A stretch of DNA of 23,753 nt from a virus: the IMG/VR virus record IMGVR_UViG_3300028553_001402, positions 1-23,753 of that record; one strand, 5' to 3'. Both the position numbers and the translations under genes were made by a program. The notes under the pieces were generated by a model. The model was not told where the DNA came from. It saw only the letters and a list, made by a program, of their open reading frames with translations, and ran no database searches. Each line of letters starts with the position of its first letter. Position 1 is the stretch's first letter. This document shows, piece after piece, positions 14,196 through 21,910 of the stretch.

Positions 14196-15088
14196 GTGTT
14201 TGCATTTTTCATAATGGCAACAGCAGAATAGTTGAATTTTACAAAAACAAATTCAATTATTTGCATTTCTATGGCAACTGGGCCGAGGCGCACAAGGCTA
14301 ATGCCTTAAAGGCTAATGCCAAGCCGGGGCTGTATGAAATTTGCTATGCAGACGCTTCGATAACAAATCTGCAACAGGCGCGAGATCTAGGAGTGCGGAT
14401 TGTGAGACATATATCCACACATGCTGACGATCTAGCAAACTTGTTGCCCGAGTGTCAGCCTTATGACCAAGTAACTTGGTTAAACAATGCTGTGGTGGAT
14501 AACCTTTGTTTTTCAGATGAGATTGTGTGCGACTTTGTATTACCCACAGACTGTGTTGCCGAGTGTGTTATTATTACCACTGGTAGAACCGCAAGTTCTC
14601 ACCTGGGGCAAGCCTGGAAAGCACAAGGAAAAAAAAATTTTGAACACGCAAAACGTGTTGATCAACGATTTCTAAATGCCGAATCGTCTGTGTTAAATTG
14701 GAGAGAAGACCAATGGGGGTGCGCTACCAGTTTGTGGATTATGTTAACATCTGAACGTATACTTCATGATGTAGCAGGAACCACCAATGATTATAACTTC
14801 CAGGTACCTGCTATTCCTCAAACATGGATTGACAACGATTGGGTCAATATGTCCAAAACAGTACTTGATCATTCGTTGTTTTTTAAATATGTTTTAAAAA
14901 AGTCTGTGTTGATCATGACCACAGAATATGTAATCAAACACTATCAATCACTGCATGGCAAGATCCCATATGAAAAAAACAAAATTATCCAAGATCATGA
15001 TGCCTGTATGAGCAAATACAATTCATCCAGCACTAGACATTTACTTGATATGTTGTATACTAATACTGTTAGGTTACTAAAGGAATAA
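14192..15088 (+). CDS. Sulfotransferase-like protein (298 aa), tentative
   Basis: The start at 14192 overlaps the previous stop as ATGA. The central segment CVIITTGRTASSHLGQAW (about residues 125-142) resembles the 5'-phosphosulfate-binding loop of sulfotransferases (TSGRTGST type), after a strand and before a helix. The rest is not clearly assignable: the N-terminus (SVCIFHNGNSRIVEFYK) is unusual, and no firm 3'-phosphate site was located. The gene is visibly more AT-rich than its neighbours, with poly-A runs such as at 14630-14640, which suggests later acquisition. It begins the run of sugar-related genes and could decorate a glycan. It may instead be another P-loop-like enzyme. Confidence 0.4.
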   Translation: MSVCIFHNGNSRIVEFYKNKFNYLHFYGNWAEAHKANALKANAKPGLYEICYADASITNLQQARDLGVRIVRHISTHADDLANLLPECQPYDQVTWLNNAVVDNLCFSDEIVCDFVLPTDCVAECVIITTGRTASSHLGQAWKAQGKKNFEHAKRVDQRFLNAESSVLNWREDQWGCATSLWIMLTSERILHDVAGTTNDYNFQVPAIPQTWIDNDWVNMSKTVLDHSLFFKYVLKKSVLIMTTEYVIKHYQSLHGKIPYEKNKIIQDHDACMSKYNSSSTRHLLDMLYTNTVRLLKE

Positions 15089-15089
15089 G

Positions 15090-16292
15090 ATGAGAAAATT
15101 ATACTACATGGGTCTGGAAAGCTACGAAGCCCGTTACACACTGCAACTCACCGAGTGGAACCGGCGTGTGTTTGACCGCAGAGGTCTTGACGTTGTGTAT
15201 GTGCTTGGCACCACAATTGACAACACTCAGGCCATTTCGGTAGGACAGGTGCTAGACGCACATGGACGCAGTTATTTTAGCATGAGCCAGATGATGAATC
15301 TGGTACAGCTAATGAAGAACGGAGAAGTTACCAGTGAAGATGTTATCTATTTTGAAGACATGTTCCAACCTGGAATGGAAAGTCTACCTTACATCCTTGA
15401 CCAAGTTCCTGCTGATCAGCGTCCTCGTATGTTTGTGCGCTGTCTTGCTCAGTCCATTGATCCTGATGACTTCGTTCATGTATGGGGTATGGAGAAATGG
15501 ATGGGCTTCTACGAACAAATGGTTAACGAGTTCGTGGACGGAGTTCTTGCCACGAACGAAGAGATGGTTGCTCATATGCGCATTGCTGGATGGCGTGCTC
15601 CTATATATAATATTTCGGGCCTAGCATTTGGCAAGTCCGAAGTGCTGGAGCGAATCGGCGGAGTAGAGAACGTTCGGCCGTTTGCGGATCGTCCGCGACG
15701 TGTGGGCTTTGCTGCACGTTTTGATCAAGAAAAGCAGCCGGGCTTTTTCATGGACCTAATTGACATGTATGGTGAGCTTACCACGGAGCACTGTGAGTTT
15801 GCAATCTATTCCGGTGGTCCGCTGAAGTCCAACAATCCCGAGTATGTGGAACGTGCTCGCCGCATGGAAGCCGAAGGCAAACTGAAGATATACGACAACA
15901 TTAGTAAGAATGAATATTACACTCACCTTAACAATACTCGTGTGTTGTTTAATTGTGCGCTACAAGACTGGGTCTCTAACACAGTTTCCGAGGCTGACAC
16001 TCTTGGCTGTAATGTGCTCTATCCTGCTTACCGCAGTTTCCCCGAAACTTTTGCAAATGACTCTAACAGGCTCTATGTTCCCTGGAGCATAGATGATGCC
16101 TACCACAAGATGCAAAACCTACTGCGCGAGCCACATCACAACATGGGACTCATCAGTGACTGGAACAATGGCACTGTGGATCGCGTGATAGATATCATGA
16201 CTGGTCAGGGCGAGACGTGGAACCGTGCAGGCAATCGTTATCGTGATCATACTGCACATGAAAAATACCAAGTGGTAAAAATTAAAGGATAA
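15090..16292 (+). CDS. Glycosyltransferase, GT-B fold (GT4-like)
   Basis: This 400-residue protein has two Rossmann-like halves. The C-terminal half starts with PRRVGFAARFDQEKQPGFFM, the usual opening of GT4 donor domains. It continues with CEFAIYSGGP, a KLKIYDNISKNEYYTHLNNT segment and VSNTVSEADTLGCNVLYPAY, where the acidic residues before a Gly-Cys turn take the place of the nucleotide-sugar-binding E-x7-E motif. The N-terminal half would bind the acceptor. It has no signal or membrane segment, so it acts in the cytoplasm. The ATG follows AAGGAATAAG closely. Beside galE, UDP-glucose or UDP-galactose is a likely donor. The acceptor could be modified DNA, as in T4, or a surface glycan. Confidence 0.75.
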   Translation: MRKLYYMGLESYEARYTLQLTEWNRRVFDRRGLDVVYVLGTTIDNTQAISVGQVLDAHGRSYFSMSQMMNLVQLMKNGEVTSEDVIYFEDMFQPGMESLPYILDQVPADQRPRMFVRCLAQSIDPDDFVHVWGMEKWMGFYEQMVNEFVDGVLATNEEMVAHMRIAGWRAPIYNISGLAFGKSEVLERIGGVENVRPFADRPRRVGFAARFDQEKQPGFFMDLIDMYGELTTEHCEFAIYSGGPLKSNNPEYVERARRMEAEGKLKIYDNISKNEYYTHLNNTRVLFNCALQDWVSNTVSEADTLGCNVLYPAYRSFPETFANDSNRLYVPWSIDDAYHKMQNLLREPHHNMGLISDWNNGTVDRVIDIMTGQGETWNRAGNRYRDHTAHEKYQVVKIKG

Positions 16293-16296
16293 GAGA

Positions 16297-17253
16297 ATGA
16301 ATGTGATAGTAACAGGAGCCTCGGGGTATATAGGTGGACAAATTGTACTGGCATTACTTGATGCCGGACACGATGTGCTGGGCATAGACAGCCAGCCACT
16401 GATGCCTGGCAAACGAGCAATGACATCTGACCGGTACGAGTTTTTGTTAGCTGACTTTGCCAGCGAGACCGCACTGAAACGCATTGTTGTTGTTCGACCT
16501 GATGCAATAATACACTGTGCTGGTACTAGCCTAGTAGGACCTAGCATTCAAGATCCTATGTCATACTATGAAAACAACATGATCAAGACCAAGACCCTAC
16601 TAGACATTGTTTGTCAATCCATGCCTCGTACTCGATTTATTTTTAGTTCATCTGCTGCGGTGTATGGTGAACCCATGATGAATCCATGCCATGAAGTTGA
16701 TGTACCACAACCGATTTCGCCCTATGGCGAAAGCAAATACATGGTTGAGATGATGTTGCAAAGTTATCATCGTGCACACGGTCTTGAATATGTGGCCTTT
16801 CGTTATTTCAATGCATGTGGTGCAGATCCTCAGCAACGAAACGGACAGAGACCCGGCGCCACTCATGTAATTGCTCGACTGTTAGAGGCCATTCGAGACA
16901 GCACAGAGTTTGTTATTAATGGTAACAATTACCCCACTGCTGATGGAACCTGTGTGAGAGACTATGTTCATGTTGACGATATTGCACGGGCTCACGTACT
17001 AGCATTGGATAGCACCTTAAAAGCTGGTGTATATAATCTTGGCAGTAATCAAGGCACTAGTATTCAACAAATCATTGACCGCACACAGCATGTGGTTGGC
17101 AGGCTACCTGTCATAGTGCAAGGAACTCCTCGCAGTGGTGACCCAGCCATACTCACCGCCAGCAGTGACAAATTCTCAAAGGTGTTTCCTGCTTGGAGAA
17201 CACATACTTTGGATGACATGATTCGTGATGCATGGGCATGGTATAGAGGTTAA
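16297..17253 (+). CDS. galE: UDP-glucose 4-epimerase-type NAD-dependent epimerase
   Basis: This 318-residue short-chain dehydrogenase/epimerase is close to GalE (about 338). The NAD-binding motif is TGASGYIGG (6-14). The catalytic residues are S118-S119 (FIFSSSAAVYGEP) and the Y143-x3-K147 pair (SPYGESK). YFNACGAD, PGATHVIARLLEA and DGTCVRDYVHVDDIARAH are classic GalE segments, so UDP-glucose/UDP-galactose or the N-acetyl forms are likely substrates. It lies 4 bases after the glycosyltransferase and 2 bases before the amidinotransferase, in the same operon. It should supply sugar nucleotide to the glycosyltransferases here. Confidence 0.88.
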   Translation: MNVIVTGASGYIGGQIVLALLDAGHDVLGIDSQPLMPGKRAMTSDRYEFLLADFASETALKRIVVVRPDAIIHCAGTSLVGPSIQDPMSYYENNMIKTKTLLDIVCQSMPRTRFIFSSSAAVYGEPMMNPCHEVDVPQPISPYGESKYMVEMMLQSYHRAHGLEYVAFRYFNACGADPQQRNGQRPGATHVIARLLEAIRDSTEFVINGNNYPTADGTCVRDYVHVDDIARAHVLALDSTLKAGVYNLGSNQGTSIQQIIDRTQHVVGRLPVIVQGTPRSGDPAILTASSDKFSKVFPAWRTHTLDDMIRDAWAWYRG

Positions 17254-17255
17254 AG

Positions 17256-18254
17256 ATGTCATTATTATCCGTGAATCAACCCTGGGATCCGTTGAAAGCG
17301 TGTGTCGTGGGCCGTAGTTACCCACCAGAATTTTATTCATGGATCAAGGTTCCACATGTTAGAGAACTGTTTGAAAAAATAGCCCGCGAGACTGAGGAAG
17401 ACTACCAAGCCATTGTTAACAAACTGGTTGAGTTTGGTGTTGAAGTGATACGACCTAATTTACCAACAGAGGCATTCAACAGCCATGGGCATGTGCAGAT
17501 ACCGCCCATGCAACCACGAGACAGTGCTATCATGATTGGAAATTGTTTTTATCACACTTACTACGGACCACAGTGGCAACCAGTACTGGATTATGTCAAA
17601 GATCACGGAAACTTGTCAACATCTGCAGGTCCACGGTGGTTAAATGGTGCCATGGTCAGTCGCGTGGGCAAGGATTTATATTTTGGTAGCTATCAGGCCG
17701 AGCCATATGACGACATGAGAAAATATGCGGCTCAGCAGTTCTCAGATTATCGATCTCACGTGATCGAAACGTTTGGTCATACTGATGGCACCTTTTGTCC
17801 AGTGGCGCCAGGATTGATTGTGAGTCTACACGATATACCCACGTATACCAAAACATTTCCTGGTTGGGAGGTAGTATACCTACCCAATCAGAGTTGGGCA
17901 CAGGTACAAGGTTTCCTGACTCTCAAACAAAAAAATGCAGGTCGCTGGTGGATCCCTGGATTTGAACATGACCAAGACGTAATTGATTGCGTAGAAACTT
18001 GGTTAAGTCATTGGGTGGGTTATGTTGAAGAAACTGTGTTTGATGTCAACATGCTAACTGTCAATCCAACCAATGTGATTGTCAACAACTACAATAAAAC
18101 CGTTTTTGAAGCGTTTGATCGCCATGGTATAACTGCCCATGTTATACCATTCCGTCATAGATATTTCTGGGACGGTGGCATACATTGTATTACCTTGGAC
18201 CTTGACCGCAGCGGAGAGCGACAAGATTTTTTTCCAGAAAGACCCCATGTTTGA
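17256..18254 (+). CDS. Amidinotransferase-family protein (glycine/arginine amidinotransferase-like)
   Basis: This 332-residue protein belongs to the guanidino-group-modifying superfamily (amidinotransferases, dimethylargininases). N-terminal PWDPLKACVVGRSYPPEFYS is the usual first strand of the five-bladed propeller. FGHTDGTFCPVAPGLIVS carries the catalytic His and Asp, and the C-terminal FWDGGIHCITLDLDR carries the catalytic Cys in its family context GG-HC-TLD. Amidinotransferases move the amidino group from arginine to an amine. The acceptor is unknown. It overlaps the next gene (DegT-like) by 8 bases, which suggests that the two act together, for example amination followed by guanidinylation of a sugar or base. 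Confidence 0.83.
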   Translation: MSLLSVNQPWDPLKACVVGRSYPPEFYSWIKVPHVRELFEKIARETEEDYQAIVNKLVEFGVEVIRPNLPTEAFNSHGHVQIPPMQPRDSAIMIGNCFYHTYYGPQWQPVLDYVKDHGNLSTSAGPRWLNGAMVSRVGKDLYFGSYQAEPYDDMRKYAAQQFSDYRSHVIETFGHTDGTFCPVAPGLIVSLHDIPTYTKTFPGWEVVYLPNQSWAQVQGFLTLKQKNAGRWWIPGFEHDQDVIDCVETWLSHWVGYVEETVFDVNMLTVNPTNVIVNNYNKTVFEAFDRHGITAHVIPFRHRYFWDGGIHCITLDLDRSGERQDFFPERPHV

Positions 18255-18828
18255 CAAAATTTTAAAATTTGAAAAAAGCCTAGCTGAATTCACTGGCGCA
18301 CCCTATGCCATCATGACCGATTGCTGTACACATGCAATTGAACTGTGCATGCGATACGATCAAATCAAGCAGTGCTCGTTTACTTGCTACACCTATTTGA
18401 GTGTGCCCATGATCATGCATCGACTGGGCATCAACTATGAGTTGACCCCAACATCCTGGCAAGGCGAGTATGAGTTTGTGGGCACTAGAATCTGGGATAG
18501 TGCTCGCAGGCTGGAGCAGGACATGTACAAGGGTGGTGCCATGCAGTGTCTGAGTTTTGGACACACTAAGCCTTTACAAATAGGCCGTGGTGGTGCTATA
18601 CTACTTGATGACCACCAGGCGTATGAGAGTATAATTCGCATGCGGTATGATGGTAGGGATTTGAATATTGCCCCCTGGCAGGATCAAGGTGTTTTCCGCG
18701 TGGGCTATCACTACAAACCTACCATAGAAGAAGCCCAGCGTGGAAGTGAGTTGCTGGCAGAATATGTTAGTGAGCCACCCCGGCATGTTATGTACCCAGA
18801 TTGTAGAAGTATCACAATCACCGACTAA
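18247..18828 (+). CDS. Shortened DegT/DnrJ/StrS-type aminotransferase (193 aa)
   Basis: The start at 18247 overlaps the amidinotransferase stop. The protein has typical DegT segments: FEKSLAEFTGAPYAIMTDCC, then THAIELCMR as the cofactor-phosphate helix, IWDSARRLEQ as a substrate-side strand and SFGHTKPLQIGRGGAILLDD, where the Lys of HTK is the likely pyridoxal-phosphate lysine. It is only about half the usual 370 residues: the long C-terminal small domain is missing. It is either a compact variant or a truncated gene that keeps its cofactor site. The last codon overlaps a TAAATA box for the next gene. It would aminate a keto-sugar or act as a partner for the amidinotransferase. Confidence 0.68.
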   Translation: MFDKILKFEKSLAEFTGAPYAIMTDCCTHAIELCMRYDQIKQCSFTCYTYLSVPMIMHRLGINYELTPTSWQGEYEFVGTRIWDSARRLEQDMYKGGAMQCLSFGHTKPLQIGRGGAILLDDHQAYESIIRMRYDGRDLNIAPWQDQGVFRVGYHYKPTIEEAQRGSELLAEYVSEPPRHVMYPDCRSITITD

Positions 18829-18831
18829 ATA
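18824..18831 (+). promoter_or_regulatory. Late-promoter-like ACTAAATA before folE
   Basis: ACTAAATA overlaps the stop codon (TAA 18826-18828) of the DegT-like gene. It lies 61 bases before the preferred folE ATG and would open a new transcript for folE, the HIT gene and possibly more. Confidence 0.4.
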
Positions 18832-18892
18832 AACATGCTACACAATGGTAGCAAACTTCAAAATTAACATCCGTGTAAGGAAGGATATCAAA

Positions 18893-19576
18893 ATGAGCTA
18901 TAACAAAACCAAATGTGACCCCGAGTTGGGTCAACGAGTACACGAGCACCTGGTTGCTTGTGGTGTAGAAACTCCAACGTTTCAGCATTCAGTTGATCGC
19001 AAAGATAAAATTGAACTGATCGAGCGAGATTTTAAACACATCATGGAAGTGCTGGGCCTGGACCTTGAAGATGACAGCCTGCGTGACACACCCAAACGTG
19101 TGGCCAAGATGTACGTGAACGAAATCTTCTGGGGACTGGACTACGAGGCATTTCCCAAGTGTACCACAGTGGACAACAAAATGAAGTATGATGAAATGGT
19201 TGTGGAACGCAATGTTTCAGTGCAAAGCAACTGCGAGCATCACTTTGTTGTCATAGACGGCTTGGCCACTGTGGGCTATATTCCCAAACAAAAAGTTCTG
19301 GGTCTCAGCAAGATCAATCGAGTTGTAGAGTACTTCTCCAAGCGACCACAGATTCAAGAACGACTGACTGAACAAGTGTATCATGCCTTGCAATACATCT
19401 TGGAAACTAATGACATTGGCGTGGTAATCAATGCCCAGCACTACTGTGTGAAAAGTCGCGGTGTTGAAGACACTGGCTCCAGCACTGTGACCAGTCGACT
19501 GGGCGGTGTGTTTCGCAGTGACCCATCAGTGCGCACTGAGTTCATGAACATTGTCAATGCTTGTACCAGAGGTTAA
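18893..19576 (+). CDS. folE: GTP cyclohydrolase I
   Basis: The 227-residue enzyme turns GTP into dihydroneopterin triphosphate, the first step to folate and to 7-deazaguanines. The start at 18893 follows AAGGAAGGA; an in-frame ATG at 18845 has no ribosome site. Zinc ligands are C114 and H117 in NCEHH, and C185 in HYCVKSRG; H116 is catalytic. SLRDTPKRVAKMYVNE (62-77) and STVTSRLGGVF (197-207) are family signatures. The length is normal and no residue is missing. It lies with the HIT gene and upstream of two queD genes, so here it most likely feeds the deazaguanine pathway. QueE and QueC, which complete preQ0, are not in the window. Confidence 0.96.
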   Translation: MSYNKTKCDPELGQRVHEHLVACGVETPTFQHSVDRKDKIELIERDFKHIMEVLGLDLEDDSLRDTPKRVAKMYVNEIFWGLDYEAFPKCTTVDNKMKYDEMVVERNVSVQSNCEHHFVVIDGLATVGYIPKQKVLGLSKINRVVEYFSKRPQIQERLTEQVYHALQYILETNDIGVVINAQHYCVKSRGVEDTGSSTVTSRLGGVFRSDPSVRTEFMNIVNACTRG

Positions 19577-19578
19577 AC

Positions 19579-19974
19579 ATGACTGATCTAGCACAAGCAC
19601 AAAAAGATGGTGTTGCACCCTGGGATCTGTTGGTAGATGAATTGTCTGACTTTCATGTGACTGTGTTCCAAGATCGATTTCCTGTCACACCCGGGCACTT
19701 GTTGTTTGTGCCACAGTACAATACTGATGCAGTAATTATGGATTGTTTTGAATCAGCCATGCGACATGGTCGTAAAATGGTTGATGTTGGCGAGTGTACA
19801 GCGTTCAACATTGGTATCAACATGGGCCGTGAAGCAGGTCAAACTGTGATGTATCCACATGTGCATTTGATTCCGCGACGGCTGGGCGACTGTGTTGATC
19901 CCGTAGGCGGTGTGCGTGGAGTTATTGCCGGGCAAGCCAACTACAAAGCAGACAGCTATCAACTGCCTGCATAA
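19579..19974 (+). CDS. HIT-family protein with an altered histidine triad
   Basis: The start at 19579 follows AGAGGT, 2 bases after the folE stop, giving 131 residues. The protein has the HIT-superfamily layout: PVTPGHLLFVPQ early, then TAFNIGINMGREAGQTVMYP leading into HVHLIPRR, and GDCVDPVGGVRGVI at the end, as in nucleoside-phosphate hydrolases or transferases. In the canonical H-x-H-x-H motif (GQTVxHxHxH) the first His is here Tyr, while the other two remain. The family hydrolyses diadenosine polyphosphates or nucleoside phosphoramidates. It may recycle nucleotides or act on a pathway intermediate. Cotranscription with folE is likely. Confidence 0.8.
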   Translation: MTDLAQAQKDGVAPWDLLVDELSDFHVTVFQDRFPVTPGHLLFVPQYNTDAVIMDCFESAMRHGRKMVDVGECTAFNIGINMGREAGQTVMYPHVHLIPRRLGDCVDPVGGVRGVIAGQANYKADSYQLPA

Positions 19975-20008
19975 GTATTTCTTCAAGCGGCCTTTGGCTT
20001 CATCCCGC

Positions 20009-20037
20009 TATACAAACTCTGCTGCCTATGCTATAAT
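20009..20037 (+). promoter_or_regulatory. Candidate sigma70-type promoter for the queD pair (TATACA - 17 bp - TATAAT)
   Basis: TATAAT at 20032-20037 is a perfect -10 box, with a TATACA (4 of 6 to consensus) 17 bases upstream. The gap before queD (19975-20056) holds no gene. This looks like a host-type early promoter, unlike the TAAATA boxes elsewhere. Confidence 0.5.
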
Positions 20038-20047
20038 TTAACATAGG
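20025..20047 (+). promoter_or_regulatory. Inverted repeat overlapping the queD ribosome site
   Basis: CCTATG (20025-20030) and CATAGG (20042-20047) form a 6-bp stem around an 11-base loop. The right arm contains the start of the AGGAG ribosome site for queD. It surrounds the -10 box, so it could be a DNA operator or, only if transcription began upstream, an RNA hairpin that hides the ribosome site. Confidence 0.4.
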
Positions 20048-20056
20048 AGAAAAACA

Positions 20057-20539
20057 ATGGCAAAATATTACTCAACAAAGCACTACGGACACAACATTGG
20101 TTTGTCGGCGGTATTCCGTCAACCCAATGCAGATCATTCACATTGTCATTTGTTGCATGGTTACAGTCTAGCGTTTACATTCACATTTGGCTGCGACACA
20201 TTAGACAACAAGAACTGGGCAGTGGACTTTGGCGGACTCAAACCACTCAAGGCTTGGTTGGAAGATCACTTTGATCACAAGTTGGCCTTGGATCAAGCTG
20301 ATCCACACTTGGCCAAATTCCAAGAACTAGAAGCATTGGATCTAGCTGAGATTCGTATCTTTGATGGTGTGGGTGCAGAGAAATTTGCTGAGCATGCTTT
20401 TAACTTTGCTGATCAATTGATTCGTGAAAAGACCAACGATCGTTGCTATTGTGTCCGAGTTGAGTGCGCCGAACACGGTGCCAACAGCGCCATCTATGAA
20501 GGTAATAGCGATTGGAACGAGGAGGACTGGTTGGCATGA
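20057..20539 (+). CDS. queD: QueD-like 6-carboxytetrahydropterin synthase, copy 1
   Basis: The 160-residue protein fits the QueD family, which makes 6-carboxytetrahydropterin from dihydroneopterin triphosphate in 7-deazaguanine synthesis. HSHCHLLHGYSLAF has the catalytic Cys (C30) and H34; HGY replaces the usual HGH, so one standard zinc His is Tyr. H27 or H29 may take over as a ligand. WAVDFGGLKPLKAWL matches the usual DF-LK helix, and FDHKLAL (D73, H74) is the catalytic Asp-His. VRVECAEHGANSAIYE is the terminal strand. A strong AGGAGA ribosome site precedes it. The stop overlaps the second copy as ATGA. Confidence 0.88.
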   Translation: MAKYYSTKHYGHNIGLSAVFRQPNADHSHCHLLHGYSLAFTFTFGCDTLDNKNWAVDFGGLKPLKAWLEDHFDHKLALDQADPHLAKFQELEALDLAEIRIFDGVGAEKFAEHAFNFADQLIREKTNDRCYCVRVECAEHGANSAIYEGNSDWNEEDWLA

Positions 20540-21075
20540 AGTACACCAGTACAAAAACGTATGGTATTGACCAAGAATTTTCCTGTGTGTTCAGGCAGTG
20601 GCGTAGTCGCCACAGCCACCGCAGTCTTCTTCATGGTTATTCCATGGGCTTTCGTTTGATTTTTGAGTCTGACTCCCTGGACGCCTGCAACTGGGTCATA
20701 GATTCAGATGGGCTAAAGGCATTCCATGACTGGGCCAAATACACATTTGACCACACTCTACTGATAGCACGTGATGATCCACATGTGGAACTGTTCAAGA
20801 GCCTGAGTGAGCTTGGGCCACAGGGTCGTGGCGGTGTGTGCGATCTACGCATACTTGAAGATGGTGTGGGCTGTGAAAAATTTGCCAAATTGGCATATGA
20901 AGAAATGAGTCGTATACTGCGTAAATTTCAAGATGACGAGCACTATGAGTTTACAGACCATCGAACTGGCAAGGTTCACGGCTACAGCATTGGTTATCTC
21001 ATGAATGAACAAGTGCGGTTGCGATCAGTTGAAGTGTTTGAGCATGCTGGAAGCAGTGCAACATACGAGGAGTAA
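20536..21075 (+). CDS. QueD-like paralogue, copy 2, lacking the catalytic cysteine
   Basis: The 179-residue protein is homologous to the gene before it: both share the VFRQ...HSH...LLHGYS block, the NWV-D-LK helix, the TFDHTLL Asp-His segment and a terminal VEVFEHAGSSATYE. In the active-site block, copy 1 has HSHCHLLHGY but copy 2 has HSHRSLLHGY, so the catalytic Cys is Arg (R29). It also has extra insertions (RGGVCDLRILEDGVGCEKF and a loop near 140). It is unlikely to do the standard QueD reaction. It may be a partner subunit of copy 1 or have another activity on a pterin or deazaguanine. The GGAGGA ribosome site sits at the end of copy 1. Confidence 0.82.
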   Translation: MKYTSTKTYGIDQEFSCVFRQWRSRHSHRSLLHGYSMGFRLIFESDSLDACNWVIDSDGLKAFHDWAKYTFDHTLLIARDDPHVELFKSLSELGPQGRGGVCDLRILEDGVGCEKFAKLAYEEMSRILRKFQDDEHYEFTDHRTGKVHGYSIGYLMNEQVRLRSVEVFEHAGSSATYEE

Positions 21076-21076
21076 C

Positions 21077-21910
21077 ATGACATCTAGATTTAACATTGCT
21101 GTGCTACTGGCCACTCGTGGGCGCACTGACAACATGTTGGGTCGCAGTGTTCGCAGTCTAGTGGAAAATGCTGCATGTCCACAACAGATTCAATTGATGT
21201 TTGCGTTTGACAATGATGATCAAGTGGGACTGACATATTTCCATGATCACCTAAAACCCTGGTTAGAGCAACACCACATTCAGTTCATGGCCATGCAGTT
21301 TCAACGCATGGGTTACATAAACCTACACAAGTACAGCAATGCTCTGGCCAAACATGCCGATGCTGACTGGTTGATTGTGTGGAACGATGACGCTGTGATG
21401 GAAACTCAAAACTGGGATCAAACCATTGCCAGCTACACTGGACAGTTCAAGCTGTTGTCTTTCCGCACACATCAAGATCATCCCTATAGTATTTTTCCCA
21501 TTGTGCCGCGCAAGTGGTATGAGTTGCTGGGCTATATCTCTCCACACCCCACACAAGATGGCTGGGTGAGTCAGCAGGCTTACATGCTGGACATTTATCA
21601 ACGCATCGAAGTGCATGTGTTGCACGATCGCTATGATCTAACAGGCAACAACAACGATGATGTATTCCGCAATCGACCCATGTTGGAAGGCAAACCCACT
21701 GACCCCAACGATTTTCACAGTCAACAAATGATAAATTTGAGACACAACGATTGTATCAAGTTGGCCAATCACATGCACAGCATGGACATGAGCGTGGAGT
21801 TTTTTCAAAATATCTTCAAGGGCACACAAGACCCCTGGGAAAAATTAGCCAAGAATGATATCAACAGTCAGATGATGCAATTCAAAAACCCACATCATTC
21901 ATTGAAGTAA
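21077..21910 (+). CDS. Glycosyltransferase, GT-A fold (GT2-like)
   Basis: The start at 21077 follows the queD2 stop by 1 base, with GAGGAG upstream, giving 277 residues. FNIAVLLATRGRTDNMLGRS is the standard opening strand and loop of GT2 enzymes, followed by QLMFAFDNDDQVG as an early acidic motif. WLIVWNDDAVMETQNWD (about residues 119-135) is the DxD-like metal/nucleotide site. The C-terminal half has HDRYDLTGNNNDDVFRN. It has no membrane segment, so it acts in the cytoplasm on a soluble or nucleic-acid acceptor. The stop codon overlaps the TAAATA box of the next gene. Confidence 0.72.
   Translation: MTSRFNIAVLLATRGRTDNMLGRSVRSLVENAACPQQIQLMFAFDNDDQVGLTYFHDHLKPWLEQHHIQFMAMQFQRMGYINLHKYSNALAKHADADWLIVWNDDAVMETQNWDQTIASYTGQFKLLSFRTHQDHPYSIFPIVPRKWYELLGYISPHPTQDGWVSQQAYMLDIYQRIEVHVLHDRYDLTGNNNDDVFRNRPMLEGKPTDPNDFHSQQMINLRHNDCIKLANHMHSMDMSVEFFQNIFKGTQDPWEKLAKNDINSQMMQFKNPHHSLK

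Noticed and set aside
18845-18892. Upstream ATG start for folE
   Set aside because: It has no Shine-Dalgarno sequence and adds a basic, non-family extension. AAGGAAGGA is well placed for ATG 18893.
19975-20056. preQ1 riboswitch before queD
   Set aside because: I could not see the short C-rich loop and A-rich tail of class I or the features of class II. A simple inverted repeat and a promoter explain the region.
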